NCBI RefSeq assembly: GCF_019970065.1
Contig: NZ_JAHXYH010000001.1
Location: forward strand, 1,054,001-1,118,000
Direction: 5' to 3'
From: Chryseobacterium sp. OSA05B
GTDB taxonomy: Bacteria; Bacteroidota; Bacteroidia; Flavobacteriales; Weeksellaceae
Length of the DNA: 64,000 bases
Shown here: positions 28,353 through 37,083 of the stretch, piece by piece
Numbering within the stretch: position 1 is the stretch's first letter
How the letters are laid out: each line of letters starts with the position of its first letter
The notes under the pieces: model-generated
The model's input: the letters and a program-made list of their open reading frames with translations, nothing else
Database searches by the model: none
What the model was told of the DNA's origin: nothing
Made by a program: the position numbers and the translations under genes

Positions 28353-29558
28353 ATGCCGAATATTTCAAACAGAGCACAGCATATGCCGCCATCGCCGGTA
28401 AGAAAACTGGTTCCTTACGCTTTAAAAGCGAAACAGCAGGGAATAAAAGTATATCACCTTAATATCGGGCAGCCTGATATTGAAACACCGGAAACGGCTT
28501 TAAATGCTTTAAAGAATATTGATCTTAAAGTATTAGAATATGCACTTTCTGAAGGTAATATAGAATACAGAAAAGCCCTTACGGAGTATTATCATACCTT
28601 AGGTTTTTCAGATCTTACTCCAGATAATTTCATTGTAACCAATGGTGGTTCTGAAGCACTGAACTTTGCAATTTCCACTTTATGTGATGACGGCGACGAG
28701 GTGATTATTCCTGAGCCTTACTATGCCAATTACAACGGTTTTACCAGCACATTCAACGTACATGTGGTGGCTGTTCCGTCTACGATTGACACAGGTTTTG
28801 CTCTTCCTCCGATCGAAGAATTTGAGAAAAAAATTACAGAAAAAACAAGAGCAATCGTTATCTGCAATCCAGGTAACCCTACCGGATATCTTTACACCCG
28901 TGAAGAGCTTCAGAAGCTGGCAGAAATTGCTTTGAAATATGATATCGTTGTCATTTCAGACGAAGTATACCGAGAATATGTGTATGACGGAAAACAGCAG
29001 ATTTCTATGCTGGATTTCCCTGAACTTAGCGAAAACTGCATCATCATCGATTCAGAATCCAAGCGTTATTCTATGTGTGGCGTAAGAATCGGATGTATGC
29101 TTACCCGTTCTAAAAAAATCCACGACGCAGCCATGCTTTTTGCACAGGCAAGACTGAGCCCGGTTCTTTTGGGTCAGATTGCAGCTACGGCGGCACACCA
29201 GAATGACGGAGCCTACATCAGAGCAGTAAGAGAAGAATATACACACAGAAGAAATATTTTAGTAGACCTTCTGAATGCTATTCCGGGGGTTATCTGCCCT
29301 AAACCAAGAGGAGCATTCTACTGTGTGGCTGAACTTCCGGTAGATGATACCGAGAAATTTGCACAATGGCTTTTAGAAAAATATTCTCTAAATAAAGAAA
29401 CGATCATGGTAGCTCCTGCAGGAGGTTTCTACAGTGATCCTGAACTGGGAAAAAAACAGGTAAGAATTGCTTATGTTCTGAAAGAAGCAGATCTTAGAAG
29501 AAGTGCTGAAATCCTGAAACAAGCGCTGAAGACCTATAGAGAAGAATTCAGCCTATAA
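28353..29558 (+). CDS. Pyridoxal phosphate-dependent aminotransferase (class I/II)
   Basis: The 401-residue cytoplasmic fold-type I aminotransferase of the aspartate/aromatic group has NIGQPDIETPE near the N-terminus, VTNGGSEALNFA (cofactor phosphate), CNPGNPTGY, ISDEVYREYVYDG (Asp for the pyridine nitrogen), and the Schiff-base Lys in DSESKRYSMCGVRIG, followed by the substrate Arg in KQVRIAYVL. Substrate preference cannot be fixed from sequence alone. The gene is first in a likely unit with a small lipoprotein and murB. Confidence 0.92.
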   Translation: MPNISNRAQHMPPSPVRKLVPYALKAKQQGIKVYHLNIGQPDIETPETALNALKNIDLKVLEYALSEGNIEYRKALTEYYHTLGFSDLTPDNFIVTNGGSEALNFAISTLCDDGDEVIIPEPYYANYNGFTSTFNVHVVAVPSTIDTGFALPPIEEFEKKITEKTRAIVICNPGNPTGYLYTREELQKLAEIALKYDIVVISDEVYREYVYDGKQQISMLDFPELSENCIIIDSESKRYSMCGVRIGCMLTRSKKIHDAAMLFAQARLSPVLLGQIAATAAHQNDGAYIRAVREEYTHRRNILVDLLNAIPGVICPKPRGAFYCVAELPVDDTEKFAQWLLEKYSLNKETIMVAPAGGFYSDPELGKKQVRIAYVLKEADLRRSAEILKQALKTYREEFSL

Positions 29559-29570
29559 AAAATACAATCT

Positions 29571-30059
29571 ATGATGCCGGCAATAAAAAATAATTACCTG
29601 AAACTTCTGTTTTCGCTATTTTTGTTGCCGGCATTTTTTTCCTGTGACAGGAAAAAAGAACAGATTTCTGCCACTCATCAGCGTCCGAATGAGATCACCT
29701 TCATCAGCTTATCCCATATCGGAGGCGAGCGTGGAGATTACAAAATCATCAAAGTCACTAAGGATTCCATCCATGCAGAAAAGGGCGTCGCAGATCAACA
29801 GACTCATCAGCAATGGAACTCGGCCATCACGGCACAGAACTGGAAAAATATGATCGCTTCAATTAAAATTAAAAATCTTGATGAGATACAAAGTTCTCCC
29901 AGCCAACAGTCTGTAGACGGCATCGATGAAACTTTTCAGATCAGAACTCCGAAAAAGTCACATATCTATGTCAATTCTTATGCAGATACCGTGCATTACA
30001 AACAGCTGAAACAGTTTAAAGAACAACTTAACCTCATTCTTCCCACAGAATACCAATAA
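29571..30059 (+). CDS. Small lipoprotein of unknown function
   Basis: The 162-residue protein has a signal peptide and lipobox (PAFFSC, lipid Cys26 from the first ATG). The mature part has about 135 residues with a beta-rich pattern and no known motif (EITFISLSHIGGERGDYKIIKV). I do not recognise the family. It begins 12 bp after the aminotransferase and ends 4 bp before murB, so the three are probably co-transcribed. ATG codons at 29571 and 29574 are both possible starts. Confidence 0.75.
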   Translation: MMPAIKNNYLKLLFSLFLLPAFFSCDRKKEQISATHQRPNEITFISLSHIGGERGDYKIIKVTKDSIHAEKGVADQQTHQQWNSAITAQNWKNMIASIKIKNLDEIQSSPSQQSVDGIDETFQIRTPKKSHIYVNSYADTVHYKQLKQFKEQLNLILPTEYQ

Positions 30060-30063
30060 GAAT

Positions 30064-31077
30064 ATGCAAGAAAATTTTTCTCTAAAGCCTTACAATACAT
30101 TCGGCGTTGACGTCAAAGCAAAATACTTTATTGAAGTACAAAACCTTGAAGAACTCAGGGATGCAGTCAATTATTCTAAAAATCACCATCTTCATATTTT
30201 ATTTTTAGGAGGAGGAAGTAATATTCTTTTGACGAAGGATTTTGACGGTATTGCGATTAAACTCAGCTTAAAAGGAATTGATGAAAAAGATCTGAATGAC
30301 AATGAAATTCTGGTAACGGCAAAAGCTGGAGAAAACTGGCATGAATTCGTGATGTACAGCCTTGAAAAAAATTATGGCGGCCTGGAAAACCTTTCTCTCA
30401 TCCCGGGAAATGTAGGCACTTCACCGATGCAGAATATCGGAGCTTACGGAACGGAAATCAAAGATATCTTCGTCAGCTGTACTGTTTTAGATCTTGAAAA
30501 TCTTGAGCTTAAGACATTCAACCTCGAGGAGTGCCGTTTTGGCTACAGGGATTCTATTTTCAAGCAGGAAGGAAAAGGAAAGTATGTGATTTTGGAAGTC
30601 ACTTTCAGGTTAACAAAAAAGAATCACCTTATTAAAACTGAATACGGCGCGATAAAAACTGAACTGGAAAATTCAGGAATTACGCACCCTACCATTCAGG
30701 ATGTTTCTAAAGCTGTGATCAATATCAGACAGAGCAAATTACCCGATCCCAAAGAAACTGGAAACGCCGGAAGCTTTTTTAAAAATCCCACTATTCCTTT
30801 AGCCCAATTTGAAGATCTGAAACAGAAATTTGAAAATATCCCAGGCTATCCCAACGGAGATGTGGTAAAAGTACCTGCCGGTTGGCTCATCGAGCAATGC
30901 GGATGGAAAGGGAAACAAATCGGAAACACAGCTTCGCATAAACTTCAAGCCCTGGTCATCGTGAATGCTACAGGAAACGCTACAGGAAAAGAAATTTTTG
31001 ATTTTTCTACTGAGATCATTCATTCCGTACAGGAGAAGTTCGGGATAGAACTGGAACGGGAAGTCAATATTTTATAA
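30064..31077 (+). CDS. murB: UDP-N-acetylenolpyruvoylglucosamine reductase MurB
   Basis: This flavoenzyme reduces the enolpyruvyl group formed by MurA to give UDP-MurNAc, the second step of peptidoglycan precursor synthesis. Its 337 residues match type I (E. coli-like) MurB. The FAD-binding part has GGGSNILL and IPGNVGTSPMQNIGAYG. The Tyr-containing loop specific to type I is present (CRFGYRDSIFK). The catalytic Ser lies in GNAGSFFKNP and the Glu near the C-terminus (ELEREVNIL). The gene starts 4 bp after the lipoprotein gene and is followed by a hairpin terminator. Confidence 0.97.
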   Translation: MQENFSLKPYNTFGVDVKAKYFIEVQNLEELRDAVNYSKNHHLHILFLGGGSNILLTKDFDGIAIKLSLKGIDEKDLNDNEILVTAKAGENWHEFVMYSLEKNYGGLENLSLIPGNVGTSPMQNIGAYGTEIKDIFVSCTVLDLENLELKTFNLEECRFGYRDSIFKQEGKGKYVILEVTFRLTKKNHLIKTEYGAIKTELENSGITHPTIQDVSKAVINIRQSKLPDPKETGNAGSFFKNPTIPLAQFEDLKQKFENIPGYPNGDVVKVPAGWLIEQCGWKGKQIGNTASHKLQALVIVNATGNATGKEIFDFSTEIIHSVQEKFGIELEREVNIL

Positions 31078-31081
31078 TACA

Positions 31082-31117
31082 GAAGCTGTTTTCAAACCAA
31101 TTGGAAGCAGCTTTTTT
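31082..31117 (+). terminator. Terminator after murB
   Basis: AAGCTG pairs with CAGCTT across a partly paired 19-nt loop and is followed by a T run. Confidence 0.7.
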
Positions 31118-31176
31118 ATAATTAGACCGTCATGAAGAAATAAAAATATTATTTTAGCTAAAAAAAGAGCACAGAT

Positions 31177-31980
31177 ATGAAAATAGCCATTCTCGGAGCC
31201 GGCAATATGGGGCTGTCCTTTTCTAAATCATTTTTAAAATATGAACTGATCAAGCCGCAGGATCTTCATCTGATCACACGAAGTGAGGCCAAAATCTCTA
31301 AGATAGCAGAAGACTTTCCAAAATCTCAGATTTCTACCTTTGAAGAAACTAAGGAACTGGATGCCGATCTTATTATCATCGCCGTAAAACCTCAGGATTT
31401 CCAGCATGTAACCCAAAATTTCAGATTTACATTAAAAGAAAATCAGATGGTTCTGTCTATCATGGCCGGGATCAAAATTGAAAAAATTCAGACTTTACTC
31501 AATCATCCCCTTGTTGTACGAGCTATGCCGAACTCTCCTACCCTTCTGGGAATGGGGATCACAGGTTATACCGCAGCCGGAGGGATTTCCTTCAGCCAGC
31601 TGATCAATATTGAAAGATTACTGAACAGCACAGGAAGATCTGTCTATCTCGAAAACGAAGATCTTCTGGACGGCGTTACAGCGCTTTCAGGAAGCGGGCC
31701 TGCTTACTTTTATTATATCGTGGATGCTATGATCAAAGCAGGTGTAGAAATGGGTATCGATGAAAATCTTTCCAAACTCTTTGTACAGCAGACGATGCTG
31801 GGTGCCTATCACCTGATCAACAATTCTGAGAAAAGCCTTGAAGAGCTCATTAAAGATGTGGCATCCAAAGGTGGAACCACTGAAGCTGCTTTGAAAACTT
31901 TTGAAGACAACAGTTTTAAAGACATTTTAAAAAACGGAATTTTAAATGCTGAAAAACGGGCTAAAGAACTAAACGGCTAA
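31177..31980 (+). CDS. proC: Pyrroline-5-carboxylate reductase
   Basis: The enzyme reduces pyrroline-5-carboxylate to proline with NAD(P)H, the last step of proline synthesis, in the cytoplasm. The 267 residues are standard. An N-terminal Rossmann motif GAGNMG, IIAVKPQD, and VVRAMPNSP are present. The ProC signature follows (DGVTALSGSGPAYFYYIVDAM) and then the dimer domain (LGAYHLI, VASKGGTTEAAL). Its 3' end overlaps the convergent VanZ-like gene by 20 bp, so there is no room for a separate terminator. Confidence 0.97.
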   Translation: MKIAILGAGNMGLSFSKSFLKYELIKPQDLHLITRSEAKISKIAEDFPKSQISTFEETKELDADLIIIAVKPQDFQHVTQNFRFTLKENQMVLSIMAGIKIEKIQTLLNHPLVVRAMPNSPTLLGMGITGYTAAGGISFSQLINIERLLNSTGRSVYLENEDLLDGVTALSGSGPAYFYYIVDAMIKAGVEMGIDENLSKLFVQQTMLGAYHLINNSEKSLEELIKDVASKGGTTEAALKTFEDNSFKDILKNGILNAEKRAKELNG

Positions 31981-32386
31981 ATTTCTTTTCGGTCAATCTA
32001 CAAAGTAACCACCCCAGATAAACGCCGAAGGTATTCAGAAGAATATCATCCACCTCAAATATGCCCATTCTTGTAAAATACTGGAGTGCTTCAACAATGA
32101 CAATGGCAGAAATAAAGGAGTACAGCAGCGTTTTCAGCTCTTTAAACTGAGGAAAAATCCAGCCCAGAAACCCGAAAGGAATAAACATGACTACATTACC
32201 CAAAACAATAATCACGATATCTTTCCACCCGATCGTATTGTGAATAAACTCCAAAGTAGAAAAAATAGGTTCTACGGTAATCAGATGATCATCATATTGG
32301 AATCTGCCCATCCCCCAAAACATAAGGTAGAGCAAAAACAGGATATACGGAACAATAATGATTTTGTAAAACTTCTTTAACATCAT
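31961..32386 (-). CDS. VanZ-like family membrane protein
   Basis: The protein of about 141 residues has four predicted transmembrane helices (IIIVPYILFLLYLMFWGM, WKDIVIIVLGNVVMFIPFGFLGW, LYSFISAIVIVEALQYF, LNTFGVYLGWLLC) and the VanZ-like pattern NVVMFIPFGFLG with TRMGIFEVDDILLNTFG. VanZ gives low-level teicoplanin resistance in enterococci, but most family members have no known role. The frame could begin at TTG 32392, but that codon lies inside the -7 box. ATG 32386 or 32383 is therefore the likely start, giving a nearly leaderless mRNA. Confidence 0.85.
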   Translation of the reverse strand: MMLKKFYKIIIVPYILFLLYLMFWGMGRFQYDDHLITVEPIFSTLEFIHNTIGWKDIVIIVLGNVVMFIPFGFLGWIFPQFKELKTLLYSFISAIVIVEALQYFTRMGIFEVDDILLNTFGVYLGWLLCRLTEKKFSRLVL

Positions 32387-32389
32387 TTG

Positions 32390-32397
32390 CAAATTTA
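32390..32397 (-). promoter_or_regulatory. -7 element of the VanZ-like gene
   Basis: The minus strand reads TAAATTTG, ending only 3 nt before ATG 32386, so transcription should start at or very near the start codon. Confidence 0.6.
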
Positions 32398-32413
32398 TTC
32401 ATTTCAAAAACAT

Positions 32414-32421
32414 TAAATTTG
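32414..32421 (+). promoter_or_regulatory. -7 element of lnt
   Basis: An exact TAAATTTG box lies 17 nt before the ATG at 32439. It is back to back with the VanZ-gene box. The nearest TTG is 24 bp upstream, slightly wide. Confidence 0.5.
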
Positions 32422-32438
32422 TGTGTTAAATTAATTTA

Positions 32439-34073
32439 ATGAAATACATTTTACTTACCCTCATTTCAGCGATGTTGCTGTCTGTTTCCTGGCCTACTTA
32501 CGGAGTTCCGTTCTTCATATTTTTTGCCCTTGTTCCGCTTCTGATGATGGAACACGGCATATCCAAATTTTCAGCTTACAAAAGAAAAAGCTGGATGGTC
32601 TTCGGGCTCTCCTATCTTTGTTTCGTCATCTGGAATATTGTGACGACCGGATGGCTGTATGGTGCTAAGAATCCGGATGGAAGCCATTCTATGATGGCGG
32701 TTGTATTCCCTGTCCTGGTCAATTCTTTTCTGTATTCTCTTGTTTTTCAATGCTATCACTGGTACAAAAACGCACAGGGAACGTATTGGGGATTAGGATT
32801 TCTGATTGCGATATGGATGAGTTTTGAAAAATTCCATCTGAACTGGGAACTTACCTGGCCATGGCTGAATTTAGGGAATGTATTTTCAGATTATCCTAAA
32901 TTAATACAATGGTATGACACCTTAGGAGCCACCGGAGGAAGCTTCTGGATACTATTAATTAATGTTTTAATTTTCTATACCATAAGAACCTGGGAAGCCG
33001 GAAGAAAAAGAAAAGACCTGATCAGAAATGTATCCATTGTAGCTGTTTTAATCATCCTTCCGATGGTTATTTCAATGGTCAAGTACAATAATTTCAACGA
33101 GAAACCTTCCGGACAGGTCAACGTTTTGATGCTGCAGCCCGAGCTTGATCCTTATGCTGAAAAGTATTCAAAGGACAGCCTTACGATTGAAAATGATCTT
33201 TTAAGCCTTGCAGAAAGCAATTCAAAAGGAAAAATAGATTATTACATCGCTCCTGAAACAGCTCTTCCGGGAAGAGGTTCTATTTCTGAAACCGCTTTTG
33301 AAAAGAGCTTACTTTTAAATAACATCAAAGGATTTTTAACGAAACATCCCGGAGCTGTTTTCGCAACCGGAATTTCTTCCCACCGTTTTTACAAAAATCA
33401 GGAGAAGATGCCTAAAGAAGCCTACCAGATCAATCCCGATCTTTGGGTGGAAAGTTATAATACGGCTATTCAGGTTGCTCCACAGGAAAAAGTTCAGTCC
33501 TACCACAAAGGAAAACTGGTTCCCGGCGTTGAAATATTCCCTTATATAAGTGTTTTAAAACCTATCCTGGGCGACGCCATGCTTAACTTGGGTGGGACAG
33601 TTGCTTCTTTAGGAATAGACAAGGAAAGAAAGTCATTTGCAAATCCTTACAATAAAGGAAAAATGGCACCCATCATCTGCTACGAAAGCATCTATGGTGA
33701 GTTCACAACAGATTACGTAAAAAAAGGCGCCAATTTTATGGGTATCATGACCAACGACTCATGGTGGGGTGTTACAGAAGGACACAAACAGCTACTTTCC
33801 TACGCAAAACTGAGAGCCATTGAAAACAGAAGAGAAATTGCCCGCGCTGCCAACAGCGGTATCTCAGCCCATATCAATGCTAAAGGAGAAATAGTAGCCG
33901 ACACATTCTACGGCGATAAAACCACCCTATTCGCAAAAGTGAATCTGTATGAAACCATGACTTTCTATACAAGAGCCGGAGATCTTCTATCAAGGTTTTC
34001 CATTTTTGTACTGGGCTTTTTATTATTTTACTTTTTGATTGAGAAGTTCAGGAGTAAGATAAAGAAGGCTTGA
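32439..34073 (+). CDS. lnt: Apolipoprotein N-acyltransferase Lnt
   Basis: This inner-membrane enzyme adds the third acyl chain to the N-terminal Cys of lipoproteins. The 544 residues comprise about six N-terminal helices, a nitrilase-like periplasmic domain from about residue 225, and a final helix. The catalytic triad is visible: Glu in APETALPG, Lys in YHKGKLVPGVE, and Cys in PIICYESIYGEF. It will act on the many lipoproteins encoded in this window. It is divergent from the VanZ-like gene with closely spaced promoters. Confidence 0.95.
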   Translation: MKYILLTLISAMLLSVSWPTYGVPFFIFFALVPLLMMEHGISKFSAYKRKSWMVFGLSYLCFVIWNIVTTGWLYGAKNPDGSHSMMAVVFPVLVNSFLYSLVFQCYHWYKNAQGTYWGLGFLIAIWMSFEKFHLNWELTWPWLNLGNVFSDYPKLIQWYDTLGATGGSFWILLINVLIFYTIRTWEAGRKRKDLIRNVSIVAVLIILPMVISMVKYNNFNEKPSGQVNVLMLQPELDPYAEKYSKDSLTIENDLLSLAESNSKGKIDYYIAPETALPGRGSISETAFEKSLLLNNIKGFLTKHPGAVFATGISSHRFYKNQEKMPKEAYQINPDLWVESYNTAIQVAPQEKVQSYHKGKLVPGVEIFPYISVLKPILGDAMLNLGGTVASLGIDKERKSFANPYNKGKMAPIICYESIYGEFTTDYVKKGANFMGIMTNDSWWGVTEGHKQLLSYAKLRAIENRREIARAANSGISAHINAKGEIVADTFYGDKTTLFAKVNLYETMTFYTRAGDLLSRFSIFVLGFLLFYFLIEKFRSKIKKA

Positions 34074-34079
34074 TTTTTT

Positions 34080-34320
34080 AACACGAATAACACTAATGTT
34101 TTACACAAATCGGCACAGGCGGATCACAAAACAGAATAGTAAATAAGTGAGAATTTCGACCACAAAAGTTTTAACACTTAAGTTTTTAAAGTTTTGTCAA
34201 AAGGAAGATCACATAAGTTTAAAAAAAATTAAAGATTTTCACTTCACTGATTCATTTAAAATCACAAGGAGGCACTCGAAGCCCGCATTCATCACAACAA
34301 AAAATCCAACACTAACTTAA
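34080..34320. other. Non-coding spacer with weak repeat traces
   Basis: Between lnt and a T9SS cargo gene. The text ACACGAATAACACTAATG and ACACAAATCGGCACAGGC resembles the CACAGAT-type dispersed repeat in degraded form. No ORF was seen. Confidence 0.4.
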
Positions 34321-34356
34321 AAGCACTTTATCCGGCGGGATAAAGTGCTTTTTTTT
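34321..34356 (+). terminator. Terminator downstream of lnt
   Basis: A perfect 13-bp stem (AAGCACTTTATCC with its complement) has a GGCG tetraloop followed by eight T residues in total. It lies about 250 bp after lnt. Confidence 0.88.
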
Positions 34357-34378
34357 AAGATAACAAATAATAAAATAG

Positions 34379-34404
34379 AAAAGCCAGCTGGACGTCTGGC
34401 TTTT
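34379..34404 (-). terminator. Terminator of the VCBS T9SS cargo gene
   Basis: AAAAGCCAG pairs with CTGGCTTTT around an 8-nt loop, with T-rich sequence following on the minus strand. Confidence 0.75.
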
Positions 34405-34427
34405 CTTACTAATAGAACTTTTCAGTT

Positions 34428-36140
34428 TTATTTAATAATAAGTTTTTGAGTGGTTATCTCGTTTTTAATTTTCAGCTTTAATATGTAAACTCCTTTCGTA
34501 AGATGTGAAACATTGACAGACTGGTCGTTGTTCAAAACAACAGTCTGTTTCCTTCCATCTATAGAATACATTTCAACATCCGAAACTTTTTCTCCTTTGA
34601 TGAATACTTTCTCAGATGCCGGATTCGGATAAATGGAAACCTGACTGTTTACTAGCACATCACGCGTTCCCAATGTGCCCTGCGTTGAAGCATCCGAAAA
34701 TACTTTTGAAGCATCAATAGATTTTACACTCCAGTATACATTCTGAATGGAAGAATCAAGATCCAGAAACCAGGATGGTGTTGTCACTACATATTTAGCA
34801 AGGTTTGCGGCTCCGGGTGTTGATCCTACTTTTATCTCGTATCGAAGAGCATTCGTAGGCGTTTTATCATCTGAGGCACCACTCCAGGAGAATTTAAAAC
34901 GGTTTCCTGTTTTTACTACATTAAGGACTGCGGGAGGTACAGGTTTGAGATTAACTTCAGTAGAAGTATTTTTGAAGAATTTGGTAAGTGAAGGCATGCC
35001 CGGATCTGCCCAATCAAATCCGGCCAATAAAACATCCAGATGGTGGTCATTGTCAAAGTCAAGTAGATTCACAAAACCTGGCCCTCCTAAAGTATGCAGT
35101 CCTGTAGGTATATTTTCAGTAAAATTCTGATTCGAAGGATTATATAAAAAAGTTTTCACGACGGCATCATTGTTATCATCATTTCCGGAAACGATAAAAT
35201 CATAGTAGCCGTCATTATTCACATCACCGGTAGTGACAGATGAATCTGCAATCTCCGCAACGTTTATCTTCTGTAAGTTTAAGTGGCCGGTTCCATCATT
35301 CATAAGCACGGCAAGAAACCCTTCATAACTGGCATCCTGTCCTGTAATCACAATATCCTGGAAACCGTCTGCATTAAAGTCCGCATACTCCATTTTCCCG
35401 CTTGTAAGCGCGGTAAAATCCTGTGAAAGCGTTAATGTTCCTGACTGATTCAGAAAGACTTTGCAAATAGGATTATCGCCATCAGCTACTCCCAGAATAA
35501 CGAGATCAAGAAAGTTGTCATTATTAAGATCCACAAATTTGAAGCTCCCATTTTGTGTTCCCGGTTGCCAACCTTTTGTCAACTCAAAATCAGTTGTAAT
35601 ATTTCTGTAAAAATCAAGATTATTCACAAAACCGGTTCCTTCTACATATTGAGTTCCATTGATGGCATAATCCACTTTACCGTCATTATCGAAATCAAAA
35701 GCTTCCAGAGATCCGTAGATTTTTCCGGCAAGATCGGCAGCCTTTTCAAAATTTGTTCCCGTATTTTTAAATCGGTAATGCTTATAGTTGACAATATCAT
35801 TATAACTCAGCCCTGTAGAAATAATATCCAAAAGGCCGTCATTATCAAAGTCCATGAATTTGATATCTCCCAGATGGGTTGCATTGGCTCCCAGATTGGC
35901 ATAAGGCACCAGTGAAGTCCCGTTATTTTTGTATACTTCGTTAAAAGATGTATCTACATTTCCATCACCATCACTGTCAATAGCTCCATTGATCACCACA
36001 TCCTGCTTTCCGTCACTGTCCATATCAGCCACATCAGCTGATCCATAGTAGAAATTCTTCATACCGGTCTGGATTTCAGTATAGTTTTGAGCCATCAGCC
36101 CAACAGGAAGCATAGATAAAAGAATACAGATCCTCTTCAT
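34428..36140 (-). CDS. Secreted T9SS cargo protein with VCBS/FG-GAP repeats
   Basis: The 570-residue secreted protein starts with a signal peptide (ICILLSMLPVGLMAQ). It has about eight calcium-binding-like VCBS/FG-GAP repeats (for example ADMDSDGKQDVVINGAID and FVDLNNDNFLDLVILG), which usually build a beta-propeller. A fibronectin-like domain (about 410-500) and a type A T9SS sorting domain (SIYPNPASEKVFIKGEKV to KNEITTQKLIIK) follow. The frame extends to 36227, but that start lies upstream of the -7 box at 36168-36175 and of the signal peptide. ATG 36140 is therefore taken. The partner or ligand is unknown. Confidence 0.88.
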   Translation of the reverse strand: MKRICILLSMLPVGLMAQNYTEIQTGMKNFYYGSADVADMDSDGKQDVVINGAIDSDGDGNVDTSFNEVYKNNGTSLVPYANLGANATHLGDIKFMDFDNDGLLDIISTGLSYNDIVNYKHYRFKNTGTNFEKAADLAGKIYGSLEAFDFDNDGKVDYAINGTQYVEGTGFVNNLDFYRNITTDFELTKGWQPGTQNGSFKFVDLNNDNFLDLVILGVADGDNPICKVFLNQSGTLTLSQDFTALTSGKMEYADFNADGFQDIVITGQDASYEGFLAVLMNDGTGHLNLQKINVAEIADSSVTTGDVNNDGYYDFIVSGNDDNNDAVVKTFLYNPSNQNFTENIPTGLHTLGGPGFVNLLDFDNDHHLDVLLAGFDWADPGMPSLTKFFKNTSTEVNLKPVPPAVLNVVKTGNRFKFSWSGASDDKTPTNALRYEIKVGSTPGAANLAKYVVTTPSWFLDLDSSIQNVYWSVKSIDASKVFSDASTQGTLGTRDVLVNSQVSIYPNPASEKVFIKGEKVSDVEMYSIDGRKQTVVLNNDQSVNVSHLTKGVYILKLKIKNEITTQKLIIK

Positions 36141-36167
36141 ATTATTTTTATTTAGATTAATTAAAAA

Positions 36168-36175
36168 CAAAGGTA
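36168..36175 (-). promoter_or_regulatory. -7 element of the VCBS T9SS cargo gene
   Basis: The minus strand reads TACCTTTG, 27 nt before ATG 36140. It decides the start: the longer frame begins upstream of this promoter. Confidence 0.55.
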
Positions 36176-36380
36176 AAGTATTCGGATTTGCTTTTACCAC
36201 AAAGCTTACATGAAATATATCAGTCACTTGGCTCAGAGTGTCTCGGGATTTATTTTATTTTAAAATTCATGATTATTAATCAGTCAGTTATTTGTAAATA
36301 TTTTCCAAAACATTTGTCTATATAAAAAATTCTTCGTTATTTTGCACTCTCAAATATTATACAAATAAGAACATCGAGAT

Positions 36381-36623
36381 ATGTCAAGAATTTGCCAAAT
36401 AACAGGAAAGCGTGCAATGGTTGGTAACAACGTTTCTCACGCTAATAACAAAACGAAGCGTCGTTTTGAAATTAACTTATTAGAGAAGAAATTTTACCTT
36501 CCGGAGCAAGATAAGCACGTAACACTGAAAGTATCAGCTCATGGATTGAGAGTGATTAACAAGATTGGAATCGAAGAAGCTATTGAAAGAGCTACTAGAA
36601 ACGGATTGATTAAAAAGAATTAA
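36381..36623 (+). CDS. rpmB: 50S ribosomal protein L28
   Basis: The 80-residue large-subunit ribosomal protein has the family N-terminus [32 protein letters not shown]. It is the first gene of the Bacteroidota cluster rpmB-rpmG-DUF4295. The gap to rpmG is 6 bp, so they share a transcript. The single Cys near the N-terminus indicates a form without the full zinc ribbon. No Shine-Dalgarno sequence is present, as expected for this phylum. Confidence 0.97.
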   Translation: MSRICQITGKRAMVGNNVSHANNKTKRRFEINLLEKKFYLPEQDKHVTLKVSAHGLRVINKIGIEEAIERATRNGLIKKN

Positions 36624-36629
36624 TAAATC

Positions 36630-36812
36630 ATGGCAAAAAAAGGAAATAGAGTTCAAGTAATCCTTGAATGTACGGAGCACAAAGAGAGCGGTATGCCAGG
36701 AATGTCTAGATACATTTCTACTAAGAATAAAAAGAACACTACAGAGAGATTAGAGCTTAAAAAGTACAATCCTGTTCTTAAAAGATCTACCCTTCACAAA
36801 GAAATCAAGTAA
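36630..36812 (+). CDS. rpmG: 50S ribosomal protein L33
   Basis: The 60-residue ribosomal protein has the pattern [18 protein letters not shown] and [20 protein letters not shown]. Only one Cys is present, so this is a zinc-independent form. It lies in the middle of the three-gene ribosomal cluster, 6 bp after rpmB and 19 bp before the DUF4295 gene. Confidence 0.97.
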   Translation: MAKKGNRVQVILECTEHKESGMPGMSRYISTKNKKNTTERLELKKYNPVLKRSTLHKEIK

Positions 36813-36831
36813 TTTATAAATATAATTTACC

Positions 36832-36984
36832 ATGGCAAAGAAAGTAGTAGCAACCCTACAAAGCGGACAGTCAAAAAAAATGACTAAAGTTGTGAAAATG
36901 GTTAAGTCATCTAAGTCAGGTGCTTACGTTTTCGAAGAAAAAGTAATGAATGCAGACGAAGTAGACGGTTATTTGAAGAAATAA
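36832..36984 (+). CDS. DUF4295 small basic protein (ribosome-associated)
   Basis: The 50-residue, Lys-rich protein begins MAKKVVATLQSGQSKKMTK and ends ADEVDGYLKK. It lies directly after rpmG, the usual place of DUF4295 in Bacteroidota. Size, charge and linkage suggest a ribosomal protein. I recall a Flavobacterium ribosome structure that assigned such a small protein as a phylum-specific subunit (bL38), but could not verify that here. A terminator follows at 37006-37036. Confidence 0.85.
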   Translation: MAKKVVATLQSGQSKKMTKVVKMVKSSKSGAYVFEEKVMNADEVDGYLKK

Positions 36985-37005
36985 TCTCCACTTTATTTAC
37001 AATAT

Positions 37006-37036
37006 AAAAAACTACTCATATTTTGGGTAGTTTTTT
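37006..37036 (+). terminator. Terminator of the rpmB-rpmG-DUF4295 operon
   Basis: AAAAAACTACTC pairs with GGGTAGTTTTTT (G-U pair included) around a 7-nt loop, followed by a T run. Confidence 0.85.
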
Positions 37037-37039
37037 TGT

Positions 37040-37047
37040 TATCTTTG
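37040..37047 (+). promoter_or_regulatory. -7 element of the Rid/ftsY unit
   Basis: An exact TATCTTTG box directly after the ribosomal operon terminator and 36 nt before ATG 37084. It also rules out the earlier in-frame TTG at 37036. Confidence 0.55.
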
Positions 37048-37083
37048 TTCACCAGATTATTAATCAATTCAATATACACCAAT

